DNA of 37,590 bases from an uncultured Planctomycetaceae bacterium (GTDB lineage: Bacteria > Planctomycetota > Planctomycetia > Pirellulales > UBA1268), in NCBI GenBank assembly GCA_903885565.1, contig CAISJI010000036.1:1-37590 (forward strand). Reading direction: 5' to 3'. Below, one piece after another: positions 18,468-28,196 of the stretch. The notes under the pieces were generated by a model. The model saw nothing but the letters and a program-made list of their open reading frames with translations. It searched no databases and had not been told where the DNA came from. How positions within the stretch are numbered: the first letter of the stretch is position 1; each line of letters begins with the position of its first letter. A program made the translations under genes and the position numbers.

Positions 18468-19460
18468 ATGCGTGTCGCCGCCTTTTCCACCAAAGCCTAC
18501 GACCGGGAATTCCTCCTGCGGGCTTCCGCCGGCACGCCGATCGAGTGGTGCTGGTTTGAGGTGCAACTCGAGGCCGACACCGCCCGGCTGGCGGAAGGTG
18601 CCGTCGCGGTGAACTGCTTCGTGAACGACCGGCTGGATGCCCGGACGCTCGCGATCCTCTCCGGGCTGGGCGTGCGTTTGGTGACGCTGCGCTGCGCAGG
18701 ATTTAACGGGGTCGATCTGGTGGCGGCAGCCAGGCTCCATATGCCCGTGGTCCGCGTCCCGGAATATTCCCCCCATGCCGTGGCGGAGCACACCCTTGGG
18801 CTCATCCTCGCCCTCAATCGCCGGCTGCCACGGGCGTTCAACCGGGTGCGAGACGGCAATTTCTCGCTCGAAGGCCTGCTCGGGTTCGATCTCTTCGGCA
18901 GAACCGCCGGCGTGATCGGCACAGGACACATCGGCCGCTGCGTGGCGGAGATCCTCCTCGGCTTCGGCTGCCATGTGCTGGCCCACGATCCCCACCCCGA
19001 TGCTCCCCTCATGGGCCGGGGCGTCCGGTATGTCGCCATCGACGACCTGCTCTCCTCGAGCGACATCATCACCCTCCATTGCCCGCTCACCCCCGCCACC
19101 CACCATCTGATCAATCAGGCGAGCATTGCCCGCCTGAGGCCCGGCGTGATGCTGATCAACACCAGTCGGGGCGGGCTGATCGACACCAGCGCCGTGATCA
19201 CCGCCCTCAAAACAGGCCACATCGGCCACCTGGGGCTCGACGTCTACGAAGAGGAAGGCTCGCTGTTCTTCGACGACCACAGCGGCACAATCATCAACGA
19301 CGATGTGTTCACTCGATTGCTGACGTTTCCCAATGTCGTCATCACGGCCCATCAGGCCTTTTTCACGGCCAACGCCCTGGAGGCTATCGCCTCCCAAACC
19401 GTCCGCAATCTCCTGCATCTGGAGCGCGGCGAACCTCTGGAAGCGGTGGTCACGGCCTGA
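18468..19460 (+). CDS. ldhA: D-2-hydroxyacid dehydrogenase, D-lactate dehydrogenase type
   Basis: NAD-dependent cytosolic enzyme reducing pyruvate to D-lactate, 330 aa. The catalytic domain contains TLRCAGFNGVDL and VVRVPEYSPHAVAEHTLGL. The Rossmann motif GVIGTGHIG is at about 148-156, and NTSRGGLID supplies Arg234. GLDVYEEEGSLFFDDHS, with the catalytic Glu near 263, is characteristic of LdhA, and ITAHQAF gives His295. This set fits fermentative D-lactate dehydrogenase better than glycerate or phosphoglycerate dehydrogenase. It is the only plus-strand gene right of 13.1 kb. Its 3' end overlaps the convergent nadE by 11 bp. Repeat copy B occupies its promoter region, which may affect transcription. 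Confidence 0.92.
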   Translation: MRVAAFSTKAYDREFLLRASAGTPIEWCWFEVQLEADTARLAEGAVAVNCFVNDRLDARTLAILSGLGVRLVTLRCAGFNGVDLVAAARLHMPVVRVPEYSPHAVAEHTLGLILALNRRLPRAFNRVRDGNFSLEGLLGFDLFGRTAGVIGTGHIGRCVAEILLGFGCHVLAHDPHPDAPLMGRGVRYVAIDDLLSSSDIITLHCPLTPATHHLINQASIARLRPGVMLINTSRGGLIDTSAVITALKTGHIGHLGLDVYEEEGSLFFDDHSGTIINDDVFTRLLTFPNVVITAHQAFFTANALEAIASQTVRNLLHLERGEPLEAVVTA

Positions 19461-21495
19461 CCCCGACCGGAGGAAGCCCCGCTGCGGTGCGCAGCTCCGC
19501 CAGTTCGCGGGCATAGCCACCGGAAAGAATCGGAAACCGGCACCAGGTCTTCGGATCGAGGCTCTCGTCGTCGAGGTGGTATGAGGGGGCATACCGTTCA
19601 CGCTTCCACTGGTTGCGGCTCCAGAGCATGAAGAAGCGTTCGGTCCAGAGGGCCAGATCGCGCGGAGTGTGCCCGGGGAATGCGACAGTCAAACGCTGCC
19701 AGGCCTCCAACGGGGTTTGCTTGTCGAGGATGGCACACCGTTCCACCGCGTCGAGAACGTCGTAGGGCATCAGATCAGCTTCGTCGGTCTGGTGTTCGCT
19801 ACCGGGGCGCAGTTCCGCAGTGGGCGCCTGCGCGTTGACGGCAGCCAGCGCCGGGATCGGTCCGATCCCCTCCGGCCCAACTTTTTCCAGCCAGACCAGC
19901 CAGCGGCGGAGATAGGCTTTGTCGATCCCTGCAATCGGGGCGATCCCTCCAGCGGTGTCGCCATCCATGGTGGCGTATCCCACGGCAGCTTCTGAACGGT
20001 TGCTGGTGGACACCAACAGCGCCCCCCGCACATTCGCGAGCATCCACACCCCTGGTGCCCGAACGCGGGCCTGGATGTTCTGCAGCGCCACATCATCCTC
20101 TGCCCAGGTGAGCGGGCGGTTGATCACTCCCTCAACCAAGCCCTCGTAGGCCTGCACGAGCGATTCGACATCGAACGCATGAAACTCCGCTCCGAGCGCC
20201 CGGGCCAACCCCTCCGCGGCCCCCCGGGTGATCGGCCCGGAGTTGGCGGTGGCCTGATAGACGCACAACAACACCCGCCACAGCAGCGATTTCAGCGTGA
20301 CATCCCCTGCCCCGCCATTCTGACCGGCGGCCACTCCCATCCGGGCTGCGGCCCCTGAAACAGTCAGCTCTGCAGCAGCCAGCCGCACTGCGATGGCGAT
20401 GAGGCAGGCCACGGCAGATGAATCGCAGCCCCCGCTGGCCGAGACCACGAATCCGCGCGACCGGCTCTTCCGCATCGAGTCGAACAGCCCCAGCGCCACC
20501 CCTCTGGCAAACTCCTCTTCCTTGATCTGTGCGCCGCTCTCCCAGGCAGGACGCCCTCCCTGCCCCCGAGTACTGCAACGGGCGTCGACACGGGGAGGAG
20601 CGAATGGCACGGACACGCAGTCGGAGGGGATCTGAGCAGCGGGCGGCTCGAAGGAGAGACGGGTCTGCGCCAAGCGGCAGGCATCGATGTCGATCACGGC
20701 ACCGGTGCAGATCCAATCAGCAAACCCAAACCGGCGGCCGGCGGCCACCATCCTGCCGGCCGCGGCGATCAATACCCCACCGTCGTAAATCGCCCGGCCG
20801 GCCTCATTGCCGAGCAGGTTGGCATAGACATAGCCCACGCCAAACGCCCGCGAGCCCTCCAATACAAAGCGCTGCCGCACCTGATCCTTGGCGAAGGCAA
20901 AGTGGCTTGCCGAGGGGTTGAGGATGAGGTCAACGCCACGCGCGGCAAGGCTGGCCCCGGGCCGGTCCGCCACCCAGGCATCCTCACAAATCTCAAACCC
21001 GATACGAATGCCACCGCAGTCGAAGCGCAGGTCGCCAAACGGAATCTCTCTGGATGGCGCAGCCGGACCGGAGCCCTCCACCAGCAGGTGCGTCCGCCGC
21101 CCCCGCGGCCACGGCCTGAACCAGCGCGGTTCGTAGTGGATGCCCTCCCCGGCCAGATGCTGCTTGGGAACCACCCCCACCAACCGGCCGTCAACCAGCA
21201 GTGCGGCTGCATCGTAAACGGCGCTCTCCTGCCGCACCGGCAGGCCCACCGCCACAATCAGGCCGGTGGTGTGGGGTTCGATCTCCTCCAGCACCCGCCA
21301 TGCCATCCGCTGCACACCCGGCGAGAGGAAAGCATCCTCGCAGCCATACCCGGAGATGCACAGTTCCGGAAGACAGACCAGCGACAGCCCCTCCTCCCTG
21401 GCCAGATGGAGGGCGGCCAGAATGCGATCGCGATTCCCGTTCCAATCGAGGGGTGTCTGATTGAGAGCGATGCCGCCGACGTGAATGAAATGCAT
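19450..21495 (-). CDS. nadE: Glutamine-dependent NAD+ synthetase
   Basis: Final step of NAD synthesis, amidating deamido-NAD with ammonia released from glutamine. The 681-aa protein has two domains. The N-terminal nitrilase-type glutaminase shows the triad Glu44 (PELCISGYG), Lys111 (PKQHLAGEG) and Cys170 (FEICEDAW). The C-terminal synthetase has the ATP pyrophosphatase loop SASGGCDSS (about 352-360), STSNRSEAAVGYATMDGDTAGGIAPIAGIDKAYLRRW, and a late ELRPGSEHQTDEADLMPYDVLD segment. This is the long glutamine-dependent form rather than the short ammonia-dependent one. ATG 21495 follows the speA stop by 39 bp. The gene is intact and the call is firm. Confidence 0.96.
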   Translation of the reverse strand: MHFIHVGGIALNQTPLDWNGNRDRILAALHLAREEGLSLVCLPELCISGYGCEDAFLSPGVQRMAWRVLEEIEPHTTGLIVAVGLPVRQESAVYDAAALLVDGRLVGVVPKQHLAGEGIHYEPRWFRPWPRGRRTHLLVEGSGPAAPSREIPFGDLRFDCGGIRIGFEICEDAWVADRPGASLAARGVDLILNPSASHFAFAKDQVRQRFVLEGSRAFGVGYVYANLLGNEAGRAIYDGGVLIAAAGRMVAAGRRFGFADWICTGAVIDIDACRLAQTRLSFEPPAAQIPSDCVSVPFAPPRVDARCSTRGQGGRPAWESGAQIKEEEFARGVALGLFDSMRKSRSRGFVVSASGGCDSSAVACLIAIAVRLAAAELTVSGAAARMGVAAGQNGGAGDVTLKSLLWRVLLCVYQATANSGPITRGAAEGLARALGAEFHAFDVESLVQAYEGLVEGVINRPLTWAEDDVALQNIQARVRAPGVWMLANVRGALLVSTSNRSEAAVGYATMDGDTAGGIAPIAGIDKAYLRRWLVWLEKVGPEGIGPIPALAAVNAQAPTAELRPGSEHQTDEADLMPYDVLDAVERCAILDKQTPLEAWQRLTVAFPGHTPRDLALWTERFFMLWSRNQWKRERYAPSYHLDDESLDPKTWCRFPILSGGYARELAELRTAAGLPPVGVRP

Positions 21496-21534
21496 GGTGC
21501 CTGCACGCGCCAGCAGAAAAGCCCCCTGCCGGCT

Positions 21535-23457
21535 TCACCGCTGGTGCGGCTCCTCCAAATAGGTATACCCACCCAGACCATCCTCATAGAACCTGAGAAA
21601 CCTGCCGGCCTGCTGGTCGCAAATCCTTCCCTCACGCACCGCCTGCTCGATGGCATCGCGCAGACGCTGCACGAGTTGGTCGGAATCAAACTCCACGTAA
21701 TCGAGCACCTCGCGCACCGTGTCGCCCTTGATCACGCAGTCGAGCACGACCTCGCCCCGGGCGTCGGTGCTGACATGAACGGCATTGGTATCGCCGAACA
21801 GGTTGTGCAGATCGCCGAGGATTTCCTGATAGGCACCGATCAGAAACGCCCCCATATAATAGGGCTCGTCCCGGAGCGGATGGAGCGGAAGGGTTCGTTT
21901 CACATCGCGGCGGTCGATGAACTGGTCAATCTTGCCGTCGGAATCGCAGGTCACATCCCCGAGCACGGCTTCGCGGGTTGGCCGCTCGTCGAGCCGGTGG
22001 ATTGGCATCACCGGGAACAGCTGCTTGATTGCCCAGCTGTCGGGCATCGACTGAAAAAGCGAGAAATTGCAGAAGTAGGTGTCGGAGAGAGCCGCCGTGA
22101 GCCCCTCCAACTCCTCCGGTATAAATTCCATCTGCCGGGAGAGCTTGCAGATCTTGCGACAGATCGACCAGTAAAGATTTTCCACCGCCGAGCGCTGGTC
22201 GAGTGGCAGATAGCCGCTGGCAAACAGGCTCATGGCCGTATCGAGCGACTGCTGGGCGTCGTGGTAGCTCTCCAGCAGGTTGCGCATGCTGAGATTCTGG
22301 CTGGTTTCCATCAGATCGTGCAGCGGCTGTTCGGCATCTGCCGGAGGCTCCACCACCTCGCCGTTGCCACCGTGCTCTGAGACGCCCAACACGCCGAAGA
22401 TCAGCATGCTGTGATAGGCGACGACGGCCCGCCCGCTCTCCGAGATAATCGTCGGATGCGGCACGCCCGATTCGTCGCAGGCATTCTGCACGTGATAGAC
22501 GACGTCGTTGGCATATTCCTGCAGGGTGTAGTTTACGCTCGACTCGAAATTGGTCTGCGAGCCGTCGTAGTCGACGCCCAGCCCGCCCCCCACGTCGAGA
22601 TACCGCAGCCCGGCGCCGCGTTTCACCAGCTCGGCATACATCCGCGATGCCTCGTTGAGCGCCGCCTTGATGTGGCGGATGTTGGTGATCTGGCTCCCCT
22701 GATGGAAATGCAGGAGCTGCAGGCAGTCCTCCATCCCCTTCGATGCCAGCAGTTCGAGCCCCTTGAGCAACTCACTGGCCGTGAGACCAAACTTGCTGCG
22801 AAACCCACCCGACGCCTGCCACCGCCCGCTGCCGCGGGTGGCGAGCTTCACCCGCATCCCGATTCGGGGGCGCACCCCGATCTTCTCCGCATATTCCAAA
22901 ACCAGGTGGAGTTCCGAAAACCGCTCCACGACCGGAATAATGTGCCGTCCGATTTTCTGTGCCAGCATCGCCGTCTCGATGAATTCGGCGTCTTTGAATC
23001 CGTTGCAGATGATGGGCGTGTCGTTGTCGGCCAGGGCGATCACCGCCAACAACTCAGGCTTGCTGCCCGCTTCCAGACCGAAGTGGTAGGGCTTGCCAAA
23101 CTGCAGCACCTCCTCGACAACCTGCCGCTGTTGGTTGACCTTCACGGGATAGACGCAGCAGTAATCACCGCGGTATCCGCCCTCCTTCATGGCATGGGCG
23201 AAGGCCCCATGGATCTCCCCCAAGCGATGCTGCAGGATTTCGCCAAACCGCAGCAGAATGGGGAGATCGATCCCGCGAACCTGCAGACGGTCGACAAGCG
23301 ACTTGAGATCGATGCTCTTGGTTGGATTCTTGTCCGGGTGCACCAGCAGGTGGCCGTTGGGCCCCACCGAGAAATAGCCGTTTCCCCAGCGGGACACCTC
23401 ATAGAGATCGGCGGAGTCAGCCGTGCTCCACTGCTCCACATCAAGATCAACTGCCAT
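21535..23457 (-). CDS. speA: Biosynthetic arginine decarboxylase
   Basis: PLP enzyme converting arginine to agmatine for polyamine synthesis. The 640-aa protein starts at ATG 23457, which has GGAG 8 nt upstream; the frame extends 19 codons to 23514 without family similarity. It opens with the SpeA-type YEVSRWGNGYFSVGPNGHLLVHP. The PLP lysine is Lys106 in YPVKVNQQ. Further blocks are GLEAGSKPELL, RIGMRVKL, GGFRSKFGL, LHFHQGSQI, YLDVGGGLGVDYDG, ISESGRAVVAYHS, and SLFQSMPDSWAI near the end. The length and the large insert separate it from lysA or ornithine decarboxylases. It precedes nadE in the same direction; MATE lies 147 bp upstream. Confidence 0.96.
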   Translation of the reverse strand: MAVDLDVEQWSTADSADLYEVSRWGNGYFSVGPNGHLLVHPDKNPTKSIDLKSLVDRLQVRGIDLPILLRFGEILQHRLGEIHGAFAHAMKEGGYRGDYCCVYPVKVNQQRQVVEEVLQFGKPYHFGLEAGSKPELLAVIALADNDTPIICNGFKDAEFIETAMLAQKIGRHIIPVVERFSELHLVLEYAEKIGVRPRIGMRVKLATRGSGRWQASGGFRSKFGLTASELLKGLELLASKGMEDCLQLLHFHQGSQITNIRHIKAALNEASRMYAELVKRGAGLRYLDVGGGLGVDYDGSQTNFESSVNYTLQEYANDVVYHVQNACDESGVPHPTIISESGRAVVAYHSMLIFGVLGVSEHGGNGEVVEPPADAEQPLHDLMETSQNLSMRNLLESYHDAQQSLDTAMSLFASGYLPLDQRSAVENLYWSICRKICKLSRQMEFIPEELEGLTAALSDTYFCNFSLFQSMPDSWAIKQLFPVMPIHRLDERPTREAVLGDVTCDSDGKIDQFIDRRDVKRTLPLHPLRDEPYYMGAFLIGAYQEILGDLHNLFGDTNAVHVSTDARGEVVLDCVIKGDTVREVLDYVEFDSDQLVQRLRDAIEQAVREGRICDQQAGRFLRFYEDGLGGYTYLEEPHQR

Positions 23458-23604
23458 CAAGGAGGCTCCGCTGGCGGCATCTTCGAACCATTCCCCGACT
23501 CCGGCCGGGGGCAATCACGGTCTGCTGGGACCATCGTGAGAGTGTAGCGTGGCGAGCCGGTCAAGCCATGCCAATTCAGCGGAAAACACGCCGGTCAAAA
23601 GCCG

Positions 23605-25107
23605 TCAGACCCTCGTGCGAGTCCACCCCGATCGTGAGAAGATGATGAGCATCGCCAGCCCCCGGGCAGCGAGATCGGCGGCCATGGCATACCACGCCCC
23701 CACAGCCCCCCAGCCGCAGCCGGGAAGGGTCGGCAGCCCTCCCGGCAAGGGAACCTCTGGCCAGGCCAACAGCATCGCCAGAGGCAGGCGGATGATGAGC
23801 AGGCCCAGAAAATTCACCACCAAAGGGGGCCGCGTGGCCCCGGCGCCCCGCAGCGCTCCCGAGAACACCAGCAGCATCGCCAGGGGAGGCTGGGCAAAGG
23901 CCACGATGCGCACCAGCCGGGCCGTGAGAAGGGCCACCTCCGGCTGCCGCTGGGCTCCTCCCACAAACCAGGCCGCCAGCCCGTCGGCAGCGCCCCAGAA
24001 GACCAGCCCCACGGCTGTCATCAGGCCAATGCAGGCCCCGGCCACCAGCCAGACACTGCTGCGGGCCCGAGCCGGGTCCCCCGCCCCCAAAAACTGCCCC
24101 GAAAGCGTGGTGGCCGCCACCCCAAAGGCACTCCCGGGCAGGAACGCCAGCGACTCGATCGTAATCGCCACGGCATGCGCGGCAGCATCGACGTTGCCCA
24201 GCCGGTTGACGATGGAGAGAAAGCTGAGATGGCAGGTGGCGTTGGCCAGGGCATCGGTGCCGGCCGGCACCCCCACGCGGCAGACCCGCCTGAGGAGCGA
24301 TCCCGAGGGCCACCAGTCGGCCCGCTGCGGGCGCATCCCGCGTGACGGCCTGGCCAGCAGCGCCACCACGCAGCAGGCGCCGAGCCAGTAGCCGGCCAGC
24401 GTGCCCCAGGCGAGGCCCTGCCAGCCGAGGTGAGGCAGCCCCCACAGCCCGCAGCCCAGCGCAAAACTCGCCCCGGCATTGACCAGATTAACCACCGACA
24501 TCGTCAGCAATCCCGCCATCATGTCGCCGCCCCCCCGGAGCACGGCCACGCCCACAGCGATGATCATCATGGCCGGCAAGGCTGGCAGCACGATCCCCAG
24601 ATATTCAAGCGCCAGGGCCGTGCTCTCAGCCGGAAGCCCCAGAGCTCGCACTCCCGCGGCACCGACCGCCAGTGCGAGCAGTCCCACCGCCACCACAAGG
24701 AACGCCCCCACGAGGAACGCCTGCGCTGCCGCCTGCCGGGCCGCTGGCAGATCGCCCGCTCCCACGCTGCGTGCCACCAGCGCCGTGGCCGCCACCGCCG
24801 GAACGGCAAAAAAACCGGGCATGAATCCGATGCAATAGGCCACCAGCCCCACGGCGGCCAGATATTCCGGGCCGGTGAGCAGGTTGCCCGCCAGCCATTT
24901 GTCTGTGAACCCCACCGTCAGGGCCAGCACCTGCTCAACGAATACCGGGCCAACGAGTATCAGTGCCGGCCGGAACGTTCCCTGCAGTCTGGCCACGCCG
25001 CCGACATGGCCGGCAGCGGGGAACGCCAACGTTCCCGCCGGCGGCGGCGCATCCTCGGCAGAACCAGCCTGCCAGAGCCTCGAATCAATGCGGCGCGGCC
25101 TGAACAA
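23605..25107 (-). CDS. MATE family efflux transporter
   Basis: Polytopic inner-membrane exporter of the MOP superfamily, about 460-500 aa with twelve likely helices in two homologous halves. Early features are ALILVGPVFVEQVLALTVGFTDKWLAGNL and the conserved AAVGLVAYC segment. GGGDMMAGLLTMSVVNLVNAGASFALGCGLWGLPHLGWQGLAWGT is typical of the family, and the second half repeats it with LRGAGATRPPLVVNFLG. The substrate is not predictable. The start is uncertain: TTG 25107 lies 5 nt after the DUF1501 stop, while GTG 24996 would give a more typical short N terminus. The tight spacing suggests co-transcription with the DUF1501 gene, which is an unusual partnership. Confidence 0.9.
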   Translation of the reverse strand: MFRPRRIDSRLWQAGSAEDAPPPAGTLAFPAAGHVGGVARLQGTFRPALILVGPVFVEQVLALTVGFTDKWLAGNLLTGPEYLAAVGLVAYCIGFMPGFFAVPAVAATALVARSVGAGDLPAARQAAAQAFLVGAFLVVAVGLLALAVGAAGVRALGLPAESTALALEYLGIVLPALPAMMIIAVGVAVLRGGGDMMAGLLTMSVVNLVNAGASFALGCGLWGLPHLGWQGLAWGTLAGYWLGACCVVALLARPSRGMRPQRADWWPSGSLLRRVCRVGVPAGTDALANATCHLSFLSIVNRLGNVDAAAHAVAITIESLAFLPGSAFGVAATTLSGQFLGAGDPARARSSVWLVAGACIGLMTAVGLVFWGAADGLAAWFVGGAQRQPEVALLTARLVRIVAFAQPPLAMLLVFSGALRGAGATRPPLVVNFLGLLIIRLPLAMLLAWPEVPLPGGLPTLPGCGWGAVGAWYAMAADLAARGLAMLIIFSRSGWTRTRV

Positions 25108-25112
25108 TCTGA

Positions 25113-26387
25113 TCAGGAGAAGAGCTCCTTGATCGGCTTGCCGCCGTTGGCGATTTTCATCGGGCGGCCGTTGCGGGCCTTGAATGTCGTCTCCAGTGAG
25201 ATGCCCAGCGACTCAAGGACGCTCGCCATGAGGTCCTGCGCGGCATACGGATCGCTCACCACCTCCTTGCCGTCGGAGCTCGTCTCTCCGACAACCACAC
25301 CGCGTTTGAAGCCGGCGCCCCCCACCACCACACTCCAACTGCGAGCCCAGTGATCGCGCCCACCATTGCCATTGATCGTGGGCGTGCGTCCAAACTCCCC
25401 CATCCAGACGATCGCGGTGTCGTCGAGGATGCCACGGTCAGCCAGATCGGCCACCAGCGCGCTCATCGCCCGGTCGAGTTCCGGAAGCTTGCGGTCGGAC
25501 AGCGTGGGAAAAATGTCGGCGTGGTTGTCCCAGCCGCCCAGATCGACCTCCACGAACGGCACCCCCGCCTCCACGAGCCGGCGGGCCATCAGACAGCCGC
25601 GCCCAAAGCCTGAGTTGCCATACCTCTCCTGCACCTCCTTCGGCTCCTTTGCCACCTTGAAGGCGTCCAACTGGGGACTGGACATGAGCTTCACCGTTTT
25701 GCCGACGACCTTGGCATGCTCCTCCGCAGGCCCCCCGCGTCTCTCGGCGATGAATCGATTTTCAATCGCCGCGAGCATTTCCAACCGCTGACCAAACCGT
25801 TCCGGATCGATGCCCATGTCGAGGTCGCGCAGGGTGCCGTTGGAATCGACGACAAACGGGGCCCACGCCATGCCCAGAAACCCCGGGCCAACACTTCCGC
25901 CCCCGATCGAGACAAACGGCGGCAGATCGAGTTCCGGAACCTGGCTGGCCAGTTCGTGCGCCACCACAGCCCCATAGCTGGGGTGCTCAACGCTGGGGCT
26001 CGGCACATAGCCGGTGTGCAGGTAGTAGCGGCCCCGCATGTGATCGGCTTCGCGGGTGCTCATCGAGCGCACGATCGACATGTGATGCATCTGCTGTGCC
26101 ATCAGGGGCATGTGCTCGCAGATCGCGATGCCGTCGGCGCTGGTGGAAATCTGCTTGAACGGCCCGCCGGTCGGCGCCCCAGGCTTGAGATCCCAGATGT
26201 CCATCGTGCTCGGCCCGCCGCCCATCCACAGCACAATCGCGGCCTTGTGGCGGCGGCGGAGATCTGGGGCATTGGCCATCAATGAACCGGCCAGCATGGA
26301 GGCCGGGCCGGCCCACACGGCGCTGCCGGCGGCATGCTGGAGGAAGTGCCGGCGGGTCAGGCCGGATTCAGCGTTGCGGGGAAGCAT
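25113..26387 (-). CDS. DUF1501 family protein with Tat signal
   Basis: Product of 424 aa from an alkaline-phosphatase-like (sulfatase-related) family that is abundant in planctomycetes and of unestablished role. The N terminus has a twin-arginine signature TRRHFLQHAAG (about 11-21) followed by a hydrophobic stretch, indicating folded export. Family blocks include VLWMGGGPSTMDIWDLKPGAPTGGPFK, SMSTREADHMRGRYYLHTG, FVEVDLGGWDNHADIFP, IVWMGEFGRTPTINGNGGRDHW and PMKIANGGKPIKELF at the end. Asp and His in the WDNH and GRDHW motifs are candidate metal ligands. ATG 26387 has AGGAG about 9 nt upstream. It sits 60 bp after the DUF1549/DUF1553 gene, the usual arrangement in this phylum. Confidence 0.93.
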   Translation of the reverse strand: MLPRNAESGLTRRHFLQHAAGSAVWAGPASMLAGSLMANAPDLRRRHKAAIVLWMGGGPSTMDIWDLKPGAPTGGPFKQISTSADGIAICEHMPLMAQQMHHMSIVRSMSTREADHMRGRYYLHTGYVPSPSVEHPSYGAVVAHELASQVPELDLPPFVSIGGGSVGPGFLGMAWAPFVVDSNGTLRDLDMGIDPERFGQRLEMLAAIENRFIAERRGGPAEEHAKVVGKTVKLMSSPQLDAFKVAKEPKEVQERYGNSGFGRGCLMARRLVEAGVPFVEVDLGGWDNHADIFPTLSDRKLPELDRAMSALVADLADRGILDDTAIVWMGEFGRTPTINGNGGRDHWARSWSVVVGGAGFKRGVVVGETSSDGKEVVSDPYAAQDLMASVLESLGISLETTFKARNGRPMKIANGGKPIKELFS

Positions 26388-26447
26388 GCGGGTGGTCTCC
26401 TGTGTGCTGGCACGTGGTGCCGATCAGGACTGGAAAAAGATCGTTGA

Positions 26448-28118
26448 TCAGTGATTGAGAATGAACTCATTGGAATTCAGCACCGCCCACCAGACATCCT
26501 GCAGGGCGCCCACCGCGTCTCCCTGTCGCGCCTCCACCAGCCGGGTGGCAGCAGCGATTTCTGGCCGGGAGGGCTTACGGGCCAAGGCGGCCATGTAAAG
26601 CCGTTGAAGGCGGGCGGCATTTTTCTGTTCCCCCTGCACGGTCCGGTCGAGAAAGCCCCCTTCCCCCGCAGCCGTGGCGGTCTTCATCAGGTCTCCGTTG
26701 AACATCATCAGCACCTGGGGAATGGAGCCGTTGAAGGTTGTGGCGTCGTCCCCCTCGTCGGTGCCGAAAGCGATGATGAACTGCGCGAGCCACTGCTCCT
26801 TGGGCCTGGAGGCCTTCTCTCCCTTGGCGTTTGCCGCATCCGCCTCGGTGGCCGTGAGCAGCGACTGATAGAGCTCCTCGGCCCGCATCTGCCGAAGATA
26901 GAACCGGGAAAACCGCGGCGGCTCCCCGGTGGCTGGGTCGTCGGTCGCGTTGCCCTTGGATGCCCGGCTGGAGAGCCCGTAGGGCTGCGAAAGCACAATC
27001 CAGCGCACCAGTTCCTTGGTGTTGAAACTGTGCTCACGAAACCGGTCGGCCAAGCCTGCCAGGAGTTCCGGATGCGACGGAGGATTGTGGTCTCCGAGGT
27101 CGTCAACGGGCCGGGTGAAGCCGTGGCCGAGAAAATGGCCCCACAGCCGATTGACCTGCGCCCGGGGAAACAGCGGGCTGGCCGCGATGAGCCCCGCCAA
27201 TTCTCGGCGCCGATGCGTGCCAAACCGGGTGCCGTCTGCCATCACTCCCGGCAGATATCCGCTGGCGGATATGGCTGTTCCATCGATAAATACCGGGTAG
27301 GCCACCTTCATCAACCCATTGCGCAATTCGTAATAGAGTTCGGCCTGTTCCGGATTGCCCCCCTCCCCTCGGAAGTCCTCATCCACCAGCTCCACCGCCT
27401 GAATTTCCTGCGTGCCGCCAAATCGGCGCAGGGCCTTGGTCTGCCGGAAGAAAGCATTGAATTCCCAGAACTGATTCTGCCGCCCGGTATTGAACGGATG
27501 ATTGTGGCACTGCGTGCATTGGACCTGCAGCCCGAGAAAAATCTGGGCCGTTTTGGCGGTCGCCTGCAGGCCGTTCTCCTCGAGTTTGCCGGCCAGAAAG
27601 TTGGTGGCGCCGTTGAACCCCGGCTCGCCCGCCTTGTTGACCCCAGTGGCCGTGACCAATTCCTGCATGAACTGATCGTACGGCATGTTCCGTGCCAAGG
27701 CCCGCCGCAGCCACTGCCGCATCCCACTCCGATTGACCCGATCATTGTCGCCGCTGCGACCGATCAGCAGGGTGGTCCAAACGTCGGTCCAATTGCTGGC
27801 GTATTCCTCGCTGGAGTCTTCCCCGAGGAGCCGGTCCACAAGCCGCGCCTGCTTATTGGGCGACGGATCGGCCAGAAAGGCCTCCAATTCGTCCACCGTT
27901 GGCACGCGGCCGATAACGTCCAGATGGACCCGACGACACCACTCACCATCCGTCGCGACAGGTGCGGGCTGCAGTTTGATGTCTGCCCAACCGGCCGCCA
28001 CCTGCTCATTGATGAAGGCTACTGCCGGAATACCGAAGTGTTTGTCGGCAGCCAACAGGGAGCCCCCGGCCGCAATCCCAGCCACTGCTGCAACGACTCT
28101 CAGCAACCGCGACAGCAT
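26448..28118 (-). CDS. DUF1549/DUF1553 family exported protein
   Basis: Product of 556 aa. A signal peptide (LLRVVAAVAGIAAGGSLLAAD) is followed by DUF1549: WCRRVHLDVIGRVPTVDELEAFL, MPYDQFMQELVTATG, and VQCTQCHNHPF at about 199-209. The last contains a CxxCH heme-like motif conserved in the family. DUF1553 follows with FPRAQVNRLWGHFLGHGFTRPVDDLGDHNPPSHPELL, LRQMRAEELYQSLL and a C-terminal RLYMAALARKPSRPEI. There is no separate PSCyt1-type cytochrome domain. These proteins pair with DUF1501 proteins and have been linked by context to planctomycete polysaccharide use, which is not proven. ATG 28118 is chosen because the signal peptide starts there. ATG 28262 is in frame but poorly supported, and the frame runs into rplQ. 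Confidence 0.92.
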   Translation of the reverse strand: MLSRLLRVVAAVAGIAAGGSLLAADKHFGIPAVAFINEQVAAGWADIKLQPAPVATDGEWCRRVHLDVIGRVPTVDELEAFLADPSPNKQARLVDRLLGEDSSEEYASNWTDVWTTLLIGRSGDNDRVNRSGMRQWLRRALARNMPYDQFMQELVTATGVNKAGEPGFNGATNFLAGKLEENGLQATAKTAQIFLGLQVQCTQCHNHPFNTGRQNQFWEFNAFFRQTKALRRFGGTQEIQAVELVDEDFRGEGGNPEQAELYYELRNGLMKVAYPVFIDGTAISASGYLPGVMADGTRFGTHRRRELAGLIAASPLFPRAQVNRLWGHFLGHGFTRPVDDLGDHNPPSHPELLAGLADRFREHSFNTKELVRWIVLSQPYGLSSRASKGNATDDPATGEPPRFSRFYLRQMRAEELYQSLLTATEADAANAKGEKASRPKEQWLAQFIIAFGTDEGDDATTFNGSIPQVLMMFNGDLMKTATAAGEGGFLDRTVQGEQKNAARLQRLYMAALARKPSRPEIAAATRLVEARQGDAVGALQDVWWAVLNSNEFILNH

Positions 28119-28163
28119 GCCACGGAACCCTCGGGGAGACAGGGTGAATCCTGCCCTCCACCT

Positions 28164-28169
28164 GTTATA
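28164..28169 (-). promoter_or_regulatory. Candidate -10 element for the DUF1549-DUF1501 operon
   Basis: TATAAC on the minus strand matches the -10 consensus at 5/6 and lies about 45 nt before the preferred DUF1549 start. No good -35 hexamer is visible at 16-18 bp, so this is weak evidence. Confidence 0.3.
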
Positions 28170-28196
28170 CACCGCGGCCCACCCACTGGTGTCCGG

